From NCBI RefSeq assembly GCF_040215105.1, contig NZ_CP157875.1:797501-861500 (forward strand): 64,000 nt of DNA. The letters are read 5' to 3'. The notes beneath the pieces were generated by a model. It saw only the letters and a program-made list of their open reading frames with translations. It ran no database searches and was not told the origin of the DNA. The stretch comes from Aeromonas veronii. GTDB taxonomy: Bacteria > Pseudomonadota > Gammaproteobacteria > Enterobacterales > Aeromonadaceae. Position 1 is the stretch's first letter; every line of letters begins with the position of its first letter. The translations under genes were made by a program, and so were the position numbers. Below are positions 49,805 through 60,619 of the stretch, piece after piece.

Positions 49805-50605
49805 TTACCAACCTTTTACCAGGCCGCCCTTGAACAGCTCGGTGCCTTTCTTGTAGACCTCGTCGGTCTGGAAGGACTGGACGAACTCCTTGACCTTCTC
49901 GTCATCCTTGTTGTTCTCGCGAGCAACGATCAGGTTGACGTAGGGGGACTCCTTGTCTTCAACAAACAGGCCGTTCTCGGTCGGGGTCAGACCAATCTGA
50001 CCGGCGAAGGTGTTGTTGATGATGGAGAGATCCACGTCTTCCAGGGAGCGGGGCAGTTGCGCTGCTTCCAGCTCGACGATCTTGAAGTTGCGCGGGTTGC
50101 TGGCGATGTCCAGCACGGTGGCTTCCAGGCCAGCGCCTTCTTTCAGCTTCAGCAGACCTTGCTTCTCCAGCAGGATCAGGGAGCGACCCAGGTTGGTCGG
50201 ATCGTTCGGTACCGCGATCTGGGCACCGTCTTTGAGCTCGGAGAGGGCCTTGATCTTCTTGGAGTAACCGGCGATCGGGTAGACGAAGGTGTTGCCAACC
50301 GGTACCAGTTTGAAGCCGCGATCACGGATCTGGGCATCCAGGTAGGGCTTGTGCTGGAAGGCGTTGACGTCGACGCTGCCGTCATTCAGCGCCACGTTCG
50401 GGGTGACGTAGTCGGAGAAGGTGACGATTTCGACGTTCAGGCCGAACTTCTCTTTCGCAACCTTGGCCGCAGTCTCGACCAGCTCGGTCTCGGGACCGGC
50501 GATGGCGCCGACCTTTAGGGTCTTGTTCTCTTCCTTCTGGCCGCAGCCAACCAGAACCAGGGTAGCCAGCAGGGCTGCCGCAGCGGATTTAATGCCCAAT
50601 TTCAT
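49805..50605 (-). CDS. metQ: Methionine-binding lipoprotein MetQ
   Basis: MetQ captures D- and L-methionine for the MetNI importer. The 266-residue precursor has the lipobox LVGC with the lipidated Cys at residue 21. The mature part starts GQKEENKTLKVGAIAGPETELVETA, and contains VDVNAFQHKPYLD, a strong NlpA/MetQ signature. It is the last gene of metNIQ, 26 bp after metI. Confidence 0.95.
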   Translation of the reverse strand: MKLGIKSAAAALLATLVLVGCGQKEENKTLKVGAIAGPETELVETAAKVAKEKFGLNVEIVTFSDYVTPNVALNDGSVDVNAFQHKPYLDAQIRDRGFKLVPVGNTFVYPIAGYSKKIKALSELKDGAQIAVPNDPTNLGRSLILLEKQGLLKLKEGAGLEATVLDIASNPRNFKIVELEAAQLPRSLEDVDLSIINNTFAGQIGLTPTENGLFVEDKESPYVNLIVARENNKDDEKVKEFVQSFQTDEVYKKGTELFKGGLVKGW

Positions 50606-50631
50606 AAAAACCTCCTGTCAGAAATCGACGA

Positions 50632-51285
50632 TTAACGATGATCACATTGTTGAACCAGGCGCTCACCCGCGCTCTGGATGAGTTGAACCAGCACCACCAG
50701 AATGACCACGGTGACCAGCATGACGGTTGGGTCGAAGCGCTGATAGCCGTAGCGAATACCCACATCGCCGAGGCCGCCCCCCCCGATGGCACCGGCCATG
50801 GCGGAGTAGTTGACCAGAGTGACGAGGGTGATGATGACGCTGTTGAGGATGCCGGGCAGGGCCTCGGGCAGCAGCACCTTGGTGATGATTTGCAGGGGCT
50901 TGGCCCCCATGGCCTTGGCGGCTTCCAGCAGACCGTCCGGCACTTCCATCAGGGCCCCTTCCACCAGGCGGGCGATGAAGGGCACGGCGCCTATGGTCAG
51001 CGGCACGATGGCGGCGATGGTGCCGATGCTGGTCCCGACGATGAAGCGGGTCAGCGGAATGATGGCAACCAGCAAGATGATGAAAGGCACGGAACGACCG
51101 ACGTTGACGATGATGCCGAGGGTCCGGTTCAACACCGGGTTGGCCAGGATCTGGCCGGCCTTGGTCACGTGCAGCGCGACACCCAGCGGCAGGCCGAGCA
51201 GGCAGCCAAACAGGGCGGAGGCAAACACCATGATCAGGGTGTCGCCGAGTGCTGAGATCAGCAGATTAATCATGGCTTCGGACAT
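50632..51285 (-). CDS. metI: Methionine ABC transporter permease MetI
   Basis: The 217-residue inner-membrane protein has five hydrophobic helices and the permease EAA-type loop [28 protein letters not shown], which contacts MetN. It overlaps the metN end by 20 bases, with its ribosome-binding site inside metN. Confidence 0.95.
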   Translation of the reverse strand: MSEAMINLLISALGDTLIMVFASALFGCLLGLPLGVALHVTKAGQILANPVLNRTLGIIVNVGRSVPFIILLVAIIPLTRFIVGTSIGTIAAIVPLTIGAVPFIARLVEGALMEVPDGLLEAAKAMGAKPLQIITKVLLPEALPGILNSVIITLVTLVNYSAMAGAIGGGGLGDVGIRYGYQRFDPTVMLVTVVILVVLVQLIQSAGERLVQQCDHR

Positions 51286-52309
51286 AACCCATTACCTCCA
51301 GCTGAATGTGGTTGTCGATGAAGAACTGCTGGGTCGCCTCGCACTGGGCCTCGTCCCCGAACAGTTCGGCCAGCAGGAAGCCGAACTTGACCCCGCCGGC
51401 GTATTCGATGTCCGCACTCAGAATGCTGATATCGATGTTGAAGCGGCGACTCACCTCGGAGATGAGCGGTGAATCGACGGTGGTACCGGTGAAGCCGAGC
51501 TTGACCAGGGGGTAGCTGCCGGGGACACGCTCCGGGCTCATCCGCTCCTGATACTCCTGCGGCACCTCCAGATGGATGGTGGAATGGATGAAGTCACGGG
51601 CCAGCTGGGTCTTGGCATTGCTGAAGAACCAGGCGACTTCCCCCTGCTCGATGAGGCGGCCGTCGCTGATGATGGCAACCTCGTCACAGATCCCTTTCAC
51701 CACGTCCATTTCGTGGGTGATGAGCAGGATGGTGAGCCCCAGCTTGACGTTGATCTCCTTGAGCAGGCTCAGGATGGAACGGGTTGTCTGGGGATCCAGG
51801 GCCGAGGTGGCCTCGTCGCACAGCAATACCTTGGGGGCGGGGGCCAGGGCTCGGGCGATGGCGACGCGCTGTTTCTGGCCGCCGGACAGCTCGGACGGAT
51901 AGGCCTGGGCGCGCGCTTCCAGCCCCACCAGGGCCAGCAACTCTTCGACCCGTGTCTGGATCTGGGCTTTGCTCCAGCCTGCCAGCTCCAGCGGGAAGGC
52001 GATGTTCGCGAACACGGTGCGGGAGGAGAGCAGGTTGAAGTGCTGGAAGATCATGCCGATCTGGCGGCGAGCCTGGGTCAGATCCCGCTCGGGCAGGGCG
52101 ACCAGATCCTGACCATCGACGATGACCTGGCCCTCGGTGGGACGCTCCAGCAGGTTGACGCAGCGAATGAGGGTACTCTTGCCGGCACCGGAGGCACCGA
52201 TCACCCCGAAGATCTTGCCTTGGGGCACATGCAGGCTGACATCACGCAGGGCGTGCACGGCATCACTGCCTTTACCGTAGACTTTGTTGAGACCGATCAA
52301 CTTAATCAT
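51266..52309 (-). CDS. metN: Methionine ABC transporter ATPase MetN
   Basis: The 347-residue protein has Walker [10 protein letters not shown], signature LSGGQKQR, Walker [13 protein letters not shown] and the H-loop THEMD. It also has a C-terminal NIL/ACT-like domain (about 265-345), which in E. coli MetN binds methionine and inhibits transport. First gene of metNIQ, downstream of tandem MetJ boxes. Confidence 0.96.
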   Translation of the reverse strand: MIKLIGLNKVYGKGSDAVHALRDVSLHVPQGKIFGVIGASGAGKSTLIRCVNLLERPTEGQVIVDGQDLVALPERDLTQARRQIGMIFQHFNLLSSRTVFANIAFPLELAGWSKAQIQTRVEELLALVGLEARAQAYPSELSGGQKQRVAIARALAPAPKVLLCDEATSALDPQTTRSILSLLKEINVKLGLTILLITHEMDVVKGICDEVAIISDGRLIEQGEVAWFFSNAKTQLARDFIHSTIHLEVPQEYQERMSPERVPGSYPLVKLGFTGTTVDSPLISEVSRRFNIDISILSADIEYAGGVKFGFLLAELFGDEAQCEATQQFFIDNHIQLEVMGYVRSHD

Positions 52310-52411
52310 GGATTCTTCCGTGCTAACAGCCTTAAAGCACAGGGCGCTACAGGCGGGTGAATTGGGCAGAGGTTACACTGGGTTGCTCTGCCATTATGGT
52401 GGATGATGCTA

Positions 52412-52459
52412 AGATGTCCGGACGGCCATGTCAACGCATGTTTTGACGTCTAGACGTCT
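52412..52459 (-). promoter_or_regulatory. Tandem MetJ boxes upstream of metNIQ
   Basis: The adjacent 8-mers tgacgtct (52444-52451) and agacgtct (52452-52459) match the met box AGACGTCT at 7 and 8 of 8 positions. In the same 8-bp register, agatgtcc (52412) matches 6 of 8 and ggacggcc (52420) 5 of 8. MetJ with S-adenosylmethionine binds two or more such boxes and represses methionine genes. Confidence 0.88.
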
Positions 52460-52923
52460 AAAAAATGGATAAGGATTGCCGCTATCTGGCTATGGCGAAG
52501 CGGGTCATCAAAAGCATGAATATATAATTCGAAACCAAAACAACACTTCCGTTCATATGACGGCTTTTATCTCGCAAGTTGTTGTTTCACTGGTTTTAGT
52601 CGGATGGTCGGCGTATGGCTCCTGCCGATAGCCCCCAAGATGACATGAATATTAATACCTTGTCTCGTTCTCTTTTTTTCTCATCCCCATGAATTCAGAA
52701 CAATAAACAGCCAGATTATGGCGAGCCTGCTTTTTATTCAGGGGAAATGCGATGGCAGAAGAGGGCAGATTGAGGCCCATTGATGAAGAAATAAAGGAGC
52801 AAGGGCGTTCTGGATTATTGCCCTCCTTCGTCTGCCGACAGAGAAGGCGCCATCTTTGTTGACGGACAATCCTGGGCGGATTGCCCGTTGTTGCGACGCG
52901 CGGGCGCCGCCGCGTTGGATAAC
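52460..52923. other. Gap between metN control region and ppgK
   Basis: About 460 bases without a supported gene. Short plus-strand ORFs occur at 52465-52527 (20 residues), 52557-52631 (24 residues, hydrophobic, no Shine-Dalgarno) and 52752-52862 (36 residues, with aggggaaa upstream). An inverted repeat caatcc-tgggc-ggattg lies near 52867-52883. None can be assigned a function. Confidence 0.4.
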
Positions 52924-52953
52924 GAAAGGCCCGGCGATGGCCGGGCCTGTCAT
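52924..52953 (-). terminator. Hairpin terminator after ppgK
   Basis: A 9-bp stem aggcccggc / gccgggcct with a 4-base loop. The T tract on the minus strand is short (tttcg), so strength is moderate. Confidence 0.7.
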
Positions 52954-52969
52954 TTTCTCCTTGTCGGGA

Positions 52970-53713
52970 TCACTGTCCTTGCTGGGCTTCTGCATAGAGG
53001 GCGGCACCAATGATGCCTGCCTGATTGAGGCTGGCCGCCGCCACCAGGGGAGCCCGGGTCTCTATCTTGTCGATGAACTTGTCGAGCTTGGCGGCACTGC
53101 CACCCCCCAGGATGAAGAGATCCGGGGAGAACAGAAACTCCAGCCGGGCCAGATACTTGTTGAAGCGCTTGCCCCAACGGCTCCAGGAGAGATCCTCGCG
53201 CTTGCGGGCCGCATCGGAGCAGTAGTGCTCGGCAATCATGCCTTCCAGCATCAGGTGGCCCAGCTCGGTGTTGGGCAGCAACTGGCCGTTGACGAAGACG
53301 GCGGTGCCGATGCCGGTGCCGACCGTGATGAGGATGACGACTCCCTTGCGGTGCTGGCCGGTGCCAAAGCGCATCTCGGCGATGCCGGCGGCGTCGGCAT
53401 CGTTGAGTACGTGACAGGGCAGACCGGTCACGTCGGAGAAGAGGTGGGCGGCATCGGTCTCGACCCAGCTCTTGTCGATGTTGGCGGCACTCTTGGCGAT
53501 GCCGTTGTGGATGATGGCGGGGAAGCCGCAGCCCACCGGGCCCTTCCATTCGAAGTGTTCGACCAGAGCCTTGAGGGTATGGGCGATGGCGGCGGGGGTG
53601 GCCGGCTGCGGGGTGGCCAGACGGTAGCGCTCCCCGATGAGCTCGCCGGTCTTCGTATCGACCAGGCAGCCCTTGATCCCGGATCCGCCTATATCTACTC
53701 CCAACATCTGCAT
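52970..53713 (-). CDS. ppgK: Polyphosphate glucokinase PpgK (ROK family)
   Basis: The 247-residue sugar kinase begins [19 protein letters not shown], where the DIGG-SG-IKG phosphate loop is typical of polyphosphate glucokinases. It has [13 protein letters not shown] (catalytic Asp) and [24 protein letters not shown]. It would phosphorylate glucose with polyphosphate and perhaps ATP. The ROK zinc-finger cluster is absent, as in PpgK. Start at ATG 53713; the ATG two codons on is an alternative. Confidence 0.9.
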   Translation of the reverse strand: MQMLGVDIGGSGIKGCLVDTKTGELIGERYRLATPQPATPAAIAHTLKALVEHFEWKGPVGCGFPAIIHNGIAKSAANIDKSWVETDAAHLFSDVTGLPCHVLNDADAAGIAEMRFGTGQHRKGVVILITVGTGIGTAVFVNGQLLPNTELGHLMLEGMIAEHYCSDAARKREDLSWSRWGKRFNKYLARLEFLFSPDLFILGGGSAAKLDKFIDKIETRAPLVAAASLNQAGIIGAALYAEAQQGQ

Positions 53714-53795
53714 CAGAATGTTCCTTGTTGTGTGCCGACGATCAAATTCGGCAGAGCATGAAAAAATGGCTGTCATCAGGCAAGGATTTGATCGC

Positions 53796-54959
53796 TCAGG
53801 CGTGATCTGGCAATCCTTTTTCGATGCAGCGGATCAACAATGTCTTCTTCCTGTTCTCATCCTGCTGGCGCCGAGCCAACGTTGCCAGCGCCCATTCGAT
53901 GTGCTCCGCCACCATGGGGTCGGCGCTCTCCAGTGCCTGTTGCAACGCTGCCATGACCTCGCTGCTGGCAAGACCATTGCCCAGCGCCACCGCCAGGTTG
54001 CGGCGCCAGCGATGATAGCCGATACGGCGGATGGGGCTGCCTTCGGTGTGCTTGAGAAATTCAGGCTCTGACCAGCCCCACAACGTGAGCAGGGGGGGGC
54101 GATGCAGGTTGGGGCGCGCCTTGAAATCTTCCTCCGGGCTCGCATCAGCATAGCGATTCCAGGGGCAGATGAGCTGGCAGTCATCGCAGCCGTAGATGCG
54201 GTTGCCCATGAGCGGCCGAAACTCTTCGGGAATGGGGCCGTCGTTCTCGATGGTGAGATAGGAGATGCAGCGTCGTCCGTCCACCACATAGGGGGCGACG
54301 ATGGCGCCAGTCGGGCAGATGTTGATGCAGGCCACGCACTTGCCGCACTGTTCTTTCTCGACCGGTGTGTCCAGGGGCAGGGGCAGGTTGATGAGCAGCT
54401 CCCCGAGGAAGAAGAAGGAGCCCGCCGCTTCATTGATCAGCAATGAGTGCTTGCCCACCCAGCCGAGCCCCGCCTTGGCCGCCAGCGGCCGCTCGAGCAC
54501 CGGGGCCGAATCGACGAAGGGGCGCCAGTTTGGCTCCTCATCCAGTGGCAGACCCGAGGCCTGGACGAGTGCCTGGCAGCGTTGTTCGATGCGCTCACCC
54601 AACTGCTTGAGGCGGTTACGCAGCACTTTGTGATAGTCGCGCCCGAGGGCGTAGCGGCTGATGTAGCCGAGGGTGGGATCCCGCAGGGTGCTGGCGAAGC
54701 CGGCTTCGAAGGGGAGGTAGTTCATGCGCACCGACAGCACCCGTTTGGTACTGGGCAGCAGCTCATGGGGGCGTGCCCGCATCATGCCGTGACGTGCCAT
54801 GTAATCCATGGTGCCGTGATAGCCCGCATCCAGCCAGGCTTGCAGTCTGGGCTCTTCGACTCGCAGGTCGGTGTCGGTGATCCCGACCTGGTCAAATCCT
54901 AGCTCGCGTGCCCAGAGCTTGATATCTTGGGCCAGCTGATGGAGTTCGGCTGTCGTCAT
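53796..54959 (-). CDS. queG: Epoxyqueuosine reductase QueG
   Basis: QueG carries out the last step of queuosine synthesis in tRNA anticodons and uses cobalamin. The 387-residue protein has the two cluster motifs CGKCVACINICPTGAI and CDDCQLICPWNRYA, and a C-terminal HEAT-like repeat region. The ATG at 54959 gives MTTAELHQLAQ; the ribosome-binding site is weak. It is divergent from nnr, as in E. coli. It is the second probable cobalamin enzyme in the window, with NrdJ. Confidence 0.95.
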   Translation of the reverse strand: MTTAELHQLAQDIKLWARELGFDQVGITDTDLRVEEPRLQAWLDAGYHGTMDYMARHGMMRARPHELLPSTKRVLSVRMNYLPFEAGFASTLRDPTLGYISRYALGRDYHKVLRNRLKQLGERIEQRCQALVQASGLPLDEEPNWRPFVDSAPVLERPLAAKAGLGWVGKHSLLINEAAGSFFFLGELLINLPLPLDTPVEKEQCGKCVACINICPTGAIVAPYVVDGRRCISYLTIENDGPIPEEFRPLMGNRIYGCDDCQLICPWNRYADASPEEDFKARPNLHRPPLLTLWGWSEPEFLKHTEGSPIRRIGYHRWRRNLAVALGNGLASSEVMAALQQALESADPMVAEHIEWALATLARRQQDENRKKTLLIRCIEKGLPDHA

Positions 54960-55082
54960 GCTGCGCCGCTTGTCCTCTGCCAGGCAGACGGGCACCGGGG
55001 GGATTCGCAGGGCAGTGAGCGGAGCCGCGTCATGGGCCCGGTACAGGTCCGGATCACAGGATGATGGGGATGAGGAGCCGTC

Positions 55083-56582
55083 ATGGTGCAGGTTATCGAA
55101 GGTGCTATCAGCAAAAATGAAGGCCTCAGTCTAGCACAGCCCCTGTGGCGCACCGAGCAGATCCGTCTGCTGGAGCGGCGCTGGGCCCAGGTGGAGGAGA
55201 GCGACACCTACGCGCTGATGGAGCGTGCCGGTGGCGCCTTGTGCCACTATGCCCGTCATCATTGGCCCCATGGTCACCATTGGTGGATCTTCGTCGGTCC
55301 CGGCAACAACGGTGGCGATGGCTATGTGCTGGCCCGCCTCGCCAAGAAGGTGGGCCTCGATCCCCGAGTGATTGCCAGCCGGGCTCCCCACCTGCTGAAA
55401 GGGGATGCAAAGCGGGCCGCCTATGCCTGGCTGGGTGAGGGGGGCGCCGTGGTGCTGGCCGACGAGGCCGACTTCAGTCTGCTACCGACGCCGGATCTGG
55501 TGGTGGATGCACTGCTTGGCACCGGTGTCCATATCCCGCTGACCCCTTCCATGACAAAGATCGTCGCAACCATCAACGCTTTGGCTGCCCCCGTATTGGC
55601 CGTGGATCTCCCTTCAGGGCTCAACGGCGATACCGGCCGTGCCATGGGGGCGCTGGTGCGGGCGACCCGCACACTCACCTTCATCGGCATCAAGCAGGGC
55701 ATGCTGACCGCTGATGGGGTGGATGGGGTGGGTCAGCTCGATTGCGACGCTCTGGGGGTGACGATGCAAGATGACATGGCCCCTGCCGCCTGGCGCATCG
55801 ACTATCCCAGGCTCCTCTCCTGCCTGCCAGCGCGCCCTCGCTCGGCCCACAAGGGGGAGAACGGCCGGGTACTGCTGGTGGGAGGAAACCTTGGCATGCA
55901 GGGGGCCATTTTGCTGGCGGGACAGGCTTGTTTGCGGGCAGGAGCCGGGTTGGTGCGCCTGTGCCAGCACCCGGCTCTGCCTCCCGCCAGCCTGGTGCAA
56001 CCCGAACTGATGGGGTTTGACTGCGATGAACCAGGCTGGGCCAGGGTACGGGTGCTGGGCCCCGGGCTTGGCCGAAATGAGTGGGCCCGTACCCAGTTTG
56101 AGCGCGAGATGAAGATCCCGGGCCCCCTGGTATTGGATGCCGACGGACTGAATTGGCTGGCGCAGGAGCCCCGTCATCAGGATAATTGGGTGCTCACGCC
56201 CCACCCGGGGGAGGCGGCCCGCTTGCTGGGTTGCACCATCGCCGAGGTGGAGGCCGACCGCTTTGCCGCCGTCACCCTGCTACAACGACGCTATGGCGGC
56301 GTGGTGCTGCTCAAGGGGGCGGGCACCCTCATCAGTGATGGGGGGCCGACTGTGCTTTGCAGCGAGGGCAACCCCGGCATGGCCAGTGGCGGCATGGGGG
56401 ATCTGTTATCTGGTATAATCGCCGCCCTCCTGGCCCAGGGCTGGTCTGCCACCATGGCGACCTGGCTCGGTGTCGCCATCCATGGCGAGGCGGCTGACCT
56501 GGCCGCGGCCGATGGGGAGCGTGGCATGCTGGCATCGGATCTGCTGCCCTGGATCCGCCGTCTGGTCAATCTGACACAGTAA
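55083..56582 (+). CDS. nnr: Bifunctional NAD(P)HX epimerase/dehydratase Nnr
   Basis: This repair enzyme restores hydrated NAD(P)H. The 499-residue protein fuses an N-terminal YjeF_N epimerase (about 1-225; [16 protein letters not shown]) with a C-terminal ribokinase-fold dehydratase (about 240-495; [21 protein letters not shown]). The ATG at 55083 follows gaggagcc. It is the first gene of the nnr-tsaE-amiB-mutL-miaA-hfq-hflX-hflK cluster, a conserved gammaproteobacterial order. Confidence 0.95.
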   Translation: MVQVIEGAISKNEGLSLAQPLWRTEQIRLLERRWAQVEESDTYALMERAGGALCHYARHHWPHGHHWWIFVGPGNNGGDGYVLARLAKKVGLDPRVIASRAPHLLKGDAKRAAYAWLGEGGAVVLADEADFSLLPTPDLVVDALLGTGVHIPLTPSMTKIVATINALAAPVLAVDLPSGLNGDTGRAMGALVRATRTLTFIGIKQGMLTADGVDGVGQLDCDALGVTMQDDMAPAAWRIDYPRLLSCLPARPRSAHKGENGRVLLVGGNLGMQGAILLAGQACLRAGAGLVRLCQHPALPPASLVQPELMGFDCDEPGWARVRVLGPGLGRNEWARTQFEREMKIPGPLVLDADGLNWLAQEPRHQDNWVLTPHPGEAARLLGCTIAEVEADRFAAVTLLQRRYGGVVLLKGAGTLISDGGPTVLCSEGNPGMASGGMGDLLSGIIAALLAQGWSATMATWLGVAIHGEAADLAAADGERGMLASDLLPWIRRLVNLTQ

Positions 56583-56599
56583 CAAGTTATAAGAAGAGC

Positions 56600-57073
56600 A
56601 TGGCAAAACAGTTGATGATGACACTGCCGGACGAGGCAGCAACAGTGGCACTGGGTGGACGCCTGGCACAGGCGTGCCAGCAGGCGACCACGGTATTCCT
56701 GCACGGCGCCCTCGGGGCCGGCAAGACCACATTGACCCGTGGCTGGGTGCAAGGGCTCGGCCATCAAGGCAAGGTTAAGAGTCCGACCTATACCCTGGTG
56801 GAACCCTATGAGCTGGCCAGCTGGCAGGTCTATCACTTCGATCTCTATCGATTGGCGGATCCGGAAGAGCTGGAGTTCATGGGCATCCGGGACTATTTCG
56901 GCGCAGATACCCTCTGTCTGGTGGAGTGGCCGGAAAAGGGAGAGGGCTGGCTGCCCGCACCCGATCTCGAGATTACCCTGACGTATGTAAACGAGCAGCG
57001 TGAGGCCCGGATAGTGGCCCGCACTGCTATTGGCGAAGCCATTCTGGAACGGTTGTCATCTCAGTGCGCTTGA
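56600..57073 (+). CDS. tsaE: tRNA threonylcarbamoyladenosine ATPase TsaE
   Basis: TsaE works with TsaB and TsaD to make t6A on tRNAs reading ANN codons. The 157-residue protein has Walker [11 protein letters not shown] and [12 protein letters not shown] plus [15 protein letters not shown] and LVEWPEKG. It begins 17 bp after nnr and overlaps the amiB start by 10 bases. Confidence 0.96.
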   Translation: MAKQLMMTLPDEAATVALGGRLAQACQQATTVFLHGALGAGKTTLTRGWVQGLGHQGKVKSPTYTLVEPYELASWQVYHFDLYRLADPEELEFMGIRDYFGADTLCLVEWPEKGEGWLPAPDLEITLTYVNEQREARIVARTAIGEAILERLSSQCA

Positions 57074-58587
57074 TCCTTGTTGTAATGCTTTCCCTGCTGG
57101 CCCTGCCCTCTTATGCGAATCAGCTCAAGAGTGTGCGGGTATGGCCATCGCCGGATAACACCCGGGTGGTGCTCGACATGAGCAGCGCGCCCAATTTCAA
57201 CTATTTCACCCTCTCGGGTCCGAGCCGGCTGGTGATCGACCTGAAAGGGGCGAGCAACGCCACCAATCTGGCGCGCATCGAAAACAAGAGCGAGCTGGTG
57301 CGCAAGATCCGCGAAAGCACGCCGGTCGACAAGGGCAGCCTGCGACTGGTGCTGGATCTCGGTACCGCCATCAAGCCGGTTGTGTTCCCGCTGGCCCCGG
57401 CGGGTCCCTATGGCCACCGTCTGGTCATCGATCTGCCCTATGAAGAGAAAGGCGCCGCCGCCGCGGCCCAGTCCAGCCCGGTGGGTGGCCACGGCAAGCC
57501 CATCGTCATCGCCATCGACCCCGGCCATGGCGGGGAGGATCCGGGCTCCATCGGCCCGCGCCGCACCTATGAGAAGCGGGTGACTCTCTCGGTCTCCCAG
57601 AAGCTGGCGGCCCTGATCGATCGGGAGCCCGGCATGCGTTCCGTGATGACCCGTCGTGGCGACTACTTCGTCGATCTGAACAAGCGCTCCGAGATCGCTC
57701 GCAAGGCCAAGGCCGATCTGCTGGTGTCGGTGCATGCGGACAGTTTCCACAACTCGACTCCGCGTGGTGCCTCCGTCTGGGTGCTGTCGACCAATCGCGC
57801 CAACCGCGAGATGGGCAGCTGGCTGGAGAAGCAGGAGAAGCAGGGGGAACTGCTGGGAGGCGTCGGCAAGGTATTGGCCGAGTCCGATCCCAATCCCTAT
57901 CTGGCACAGACCTTCCTCGACCTCTCCATGGACAAGTCCAGGGCCGAGGGGTATGAGGTGAGCCGCCAGATCCTGCGCTCCATGGGCAAGGTAGCCCGAC
58001 TGCACAAGAAGGCCCCGGAGCACGCCAGTCTGGCGGTGCTGAAGGCCCCCGACATCCCCTCAGTGCTGGTAGAGACGGGTTTCATCTCCAACCACGCGGA
58101 AGAGAAGCTGCTGGCCACCGCCAGCTATCAGGATCAGCTGGCCCGCGCCATCTTCGAGGGGATCCGCTCTTATTACCGCAGCCACCCGACCAAGGGCCCC
58201 ATGCTGACCGGCAAGGGACAGAAGGCCGTAGTGGCCAGCCAGCCAGTGCAGCAAAAAGCCGTGGCCGCGCCCCAGCAGCAGGTGGTCAACCGCATGCCGG
58301 CGACCAGCCGCAGCAGTGATGACGGTGCCCCGGTCAGCAGCGTGGGCAGCGCCTCGGGAGCCGGGGTGATCAAGCCTTATAAAGTCGCGGCCAAGGAGTC
58401 GAGTGTATCGGCCAGCAGCGCCCAGAGCATCGACAAGTCGAAGATGATCCGCCACGTGGTCACCCGTGGCCAGAGCCTCTCCCGCCTCGCCGAGAAGCAC
58501 GGGGTGAGTCAGGCACGGCTGGTGGAGATCAACAAGTTGAAGTCACGGGATATCCAGATAGGTCAGGTGCTCTACATCCCCCGATGA
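57064..58587 (+). CDS. amiB: N-acetylmuramoyl-L-alanine amidase AmiB
   Basis: AmiB splits septal murein during cell division. The 507-residue precursor has a signal peptide (cleavage after LPSYA, about residue 18), an AMIN domain (about 22-125) and an Amidase_3 catalytic domain (about 148-375). The zinc-site motifs are [22 protein letters not shown] and [11 protein letters not shown] Ser/Ala/Gln-rich linker leads to a C-terminal LysM (462-507). E. coli AmiB lacks a LysM; Vibrio-type AmiB has one. The GTG at 57064 overlaps tsaE. Confidence 0.95.
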   Translation: MRLILVVMLSLLALPSYANQLKSVRVWPSPDNTRVVLDMSSAPNFNYFTLSGPSRLVIDLKGASNATNLARIENKSELVRKIRESTPVDKGSLRLVLDLGTAIKPVVFPLAPAGPYGHRLVIDLPYEEKGAAAAAQSSPVGGHGKPIVIAIDPGHGGEDPGSIGPRRTYEKRVTLSVSQKLAALIDREPGMRSVMTRRGDYFVDLNKRSEIARKAKADLLVSVHADSFHNSTPRGASVWVLSTNRANREMGSWLEKQEKQGELLGGVGKVLAESDPNPYLAQTFLDLSMDKSRAEGYEVSRQILRSMGKVARLHKKAPEHASLAVLKAPDIPSVLVETGFISNHAEEKLLATASYQDQLARAIFEGIRSYYRSHPTKGPMLTGKGQKAVVASQPVQQKAVAAPQQQVVNRMPATSRSSDDGAPVSSVGSASGAGVIKPYKVAAKESSVSASSAQSIDKSKMIRHVVTRGQSLSRLAEKHGVSQARLVEINKLKSRDIQIGQVLYIPR

Positions 58588-58684
58588 TACCCATCCGGGG
58601 GGGGGCGTGATGCCTGCCTGCTGACGCCTTTGTCGTGGGGATGACCGCATTGGCATCCCCCAGATCCACTCTCAGGAGTCACCG

Positions 58685-60571
58685 ATGCCGATCCGTATAT
58701 TGCCCCCCATCCTGGCCAACCAGATTGCCGCAGGCGAGGTGGTGGAACGCCCCTCCTCTGTGGTGAAGGAGCTGGTGGAGAACAGCCTGGATGCAGGAGC
58801 GGACCGGATCGAAATAGACATCGACAAGGGGGGCGCCAAGCTCATCCGCATCCGTGACAACGGCGGCGGTGTGCCGAAGGACGAGCTGGTGCTGGCACTC
58901 TCCCGCCACGCCACCTCCAAGGTGGCGACCCTGGACGATCTGGAAGGGATCAACAGCCTCGGCTTTCGCGGGGAGGCGCTCGCCTCCATCAGCTCCGTTT
59001 CCCGTCTCACCCTGACCTCCCGCACTGCGGAGCAGAGCGAAGCCTGGCAGGCGGCGGCCGAGGGACGGGAAATGAACGTCACCATCAAGCCGGCGGCCCA
59101 TCCGGTGGGCACGACGGTGGAGGTGGTGGATCTCTTCTTCAACACCCCGGCCCGGCGCAAGTTCATGCGCAGCGAGAAGACCGAGTTTGCCCACATCGAT
59201 GAGCTGGTGCGCCGTATCGCCCTCTCCCGCTTCGATACCACCCTGATCCTGCGCCACAACGGCAAGGTGGTGCGCCAGTACAAGTGTGCCAACACGGTGC
59301 AAGAGCAGGAGCGGCGCCTCGCCGCCGTCTGCGGTACCCCCTTCATGCACCACGCCCTGGCGGTGGAGAGCGAGCACAGTGACGTACGACTCTGGGGCTG
59401 GCTGGCGACCCCGTCTGGTGCCAGGCCGCAGAACGATCTGCAATACACCTACGTCAACGGCCGCATGATGCGCGACAAGCTCATCAATCACGCCATCCGC
59501 CAGGCCTATGACGAGCTGCTGCCCCCGGATCGCTTCGCCGCCTACGTGCTCTATATCGAGCTGGACCCGCGCCAGGTGGACGTCAACGTGCACCCCGCCA
59601 AGCATGAGGTGCGCTTCCATCAGGCCCGCCTCATCCACGACTTCATCTTCCAGGCCCTGTTCAGTGCGCTGCATCGTGAGGCCGCAGCGGCAGATCCTGT
59701 TGATGCGCCGCTTGCAGGCAGTGAAATCGAATTGCCATCCGCGCCAAAAATAGAATATCCCGGTCAGGCGCCCCGCCCGGAGTGGTATGGTGCCGAGCAC
59801 AGCTACCGGGCTCCTGCCTCCACAGCGCCAAGGTCGGTGAGTGAAGGGGGAGTGACGAGTGGCGGTGGTTATCAGCCGCCCGAATTACCTAGTGCTGAGG
59901 CCATGCGGGGCATGGGGGCCCTGCTCACGACCCTGCCCGTCGCGACGGACGGTCCGGCTCCTGCCCAGCCACCGGTGGGCAAGCTCCTCGACGCCGGAGG
60001 TTATCGTGCCCTGACCCTGGTGGAGCAGGCCTATCTGCTGCTGGAGCGTCAGGGGCAGTTGTTCCTGCTGTCCTTGGTGAGAGCGGAGCGTTTGCTGCTG
60101 CGTCACTGGCTGCTGGATGCCTGGGGTCAGGGGCTGGCGGCCCAGCCGTTGCTGCTGCCGGTCTCCTTCAAGCTGCCGAAAAACCTGATAGCCCTGGTGG
60201 AGCAGCAAGAACGTCTGCTCAAACGGGTAGGGCTGGAGTTGAAAAGCGGTGGGCGCGACACCATGATCCTGACTCGGGTGCCGGCCCTGTTGCGCCAGAC
60301 CGATCTGGTGCGGCTCTTGCCCGAATTACTGCAGTTGATCGACAGTGGATCTGACAGTGATGGGGAGCAATTGGCTCAGGTAGTATGCCAATGGCTGGTG
60401 GAGCAGGGCATCAGCGCCGAAAAAATATATGATTTTTCAACGGCTAGTCGATTGCTGACGGAACTCGTTGCCGATTTCAGTGACCAACTGGCAGACATTC
60501 GCATGGTGCGCCCGCTTTCGCTGGCGACCGTGCTGGCAGAATTCGCACCGGACGGCGGCCAAGGACAGTGA
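58685..60571 (+). CDS. mutL: DNA mismatch repair protein MutL
   Basis: MutL couples MutS mismatch recognition to MutH and UvrD. The 628-residue protein has an N-terminal GHKL ATPase with VVKELVENSLDAGA, IRDNGGGV and SLGFRGEALASIS. It then has a variable linker (about 335-430) and a C-terminal dimerisation domain. I see no DQHAxxExxxxE endonuclease motif, consistent with a MutH-dependent system. It starts 97 bp after amiB, with a Shine-Dalgarno aggag. Confidence 0.96.
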   Translation: MPIRILPPILANQIAAGEVVERPSSVVKELVENSLDAGADRIEIDIDKGGAKLIRIRDNGGGVPKDELVLALSRHATSKVATLDDLEGINSLGFRGEALASISSVSRLTLTSRTAEQSEAWQAAAEGREMNVTIKPAAHPVGTTVEVVDLFFNTPARRKFMRSEKTEFAHIDELVRRIALSRFDTTLILRHNGKVVRQYKCANTVQEQERRLAAVCGTPFMHHALAVESEHSDVRLWGWLATPSGARPQNDLQYTYVNGRMMRDKLINHAIRQAYDELLPPDRFAAYVLYIELDPRQVDVNVHPAKHEVRFHQARLIHDFIFQALFSALHREAAAADPVDAPLAGSEIELPSAPKIEYPGQAPRPEWYGAEHSYRAPASTAPRSVSEGGVTSGGGYQPPELPSAEAMRGMGALLTTLPVATDGPAPAQPPVGKLLDAGGYRALTLVEQAYLLLERQGQLFLLSLVRAERLLLRHWLLDAWGQGLAAQPLLLPVSFKLPKNLIALVEQQERLLKRVGLELKSGGRDTMILTRVPALLRQTDLVRLLPELLQLIDSGSDSDGEQLAQVVCQWLVEQGISAEKIYDFSTASRLLTELVADFSDQLADIRMVRPLSLATVLAEFAPDGGQGQ

Positions 60572-60619
60572 ACGACCCCGAGGTTGTTTCTTGTCGCAAC
60601 TGGCCGGTGCCAGAGGAAG

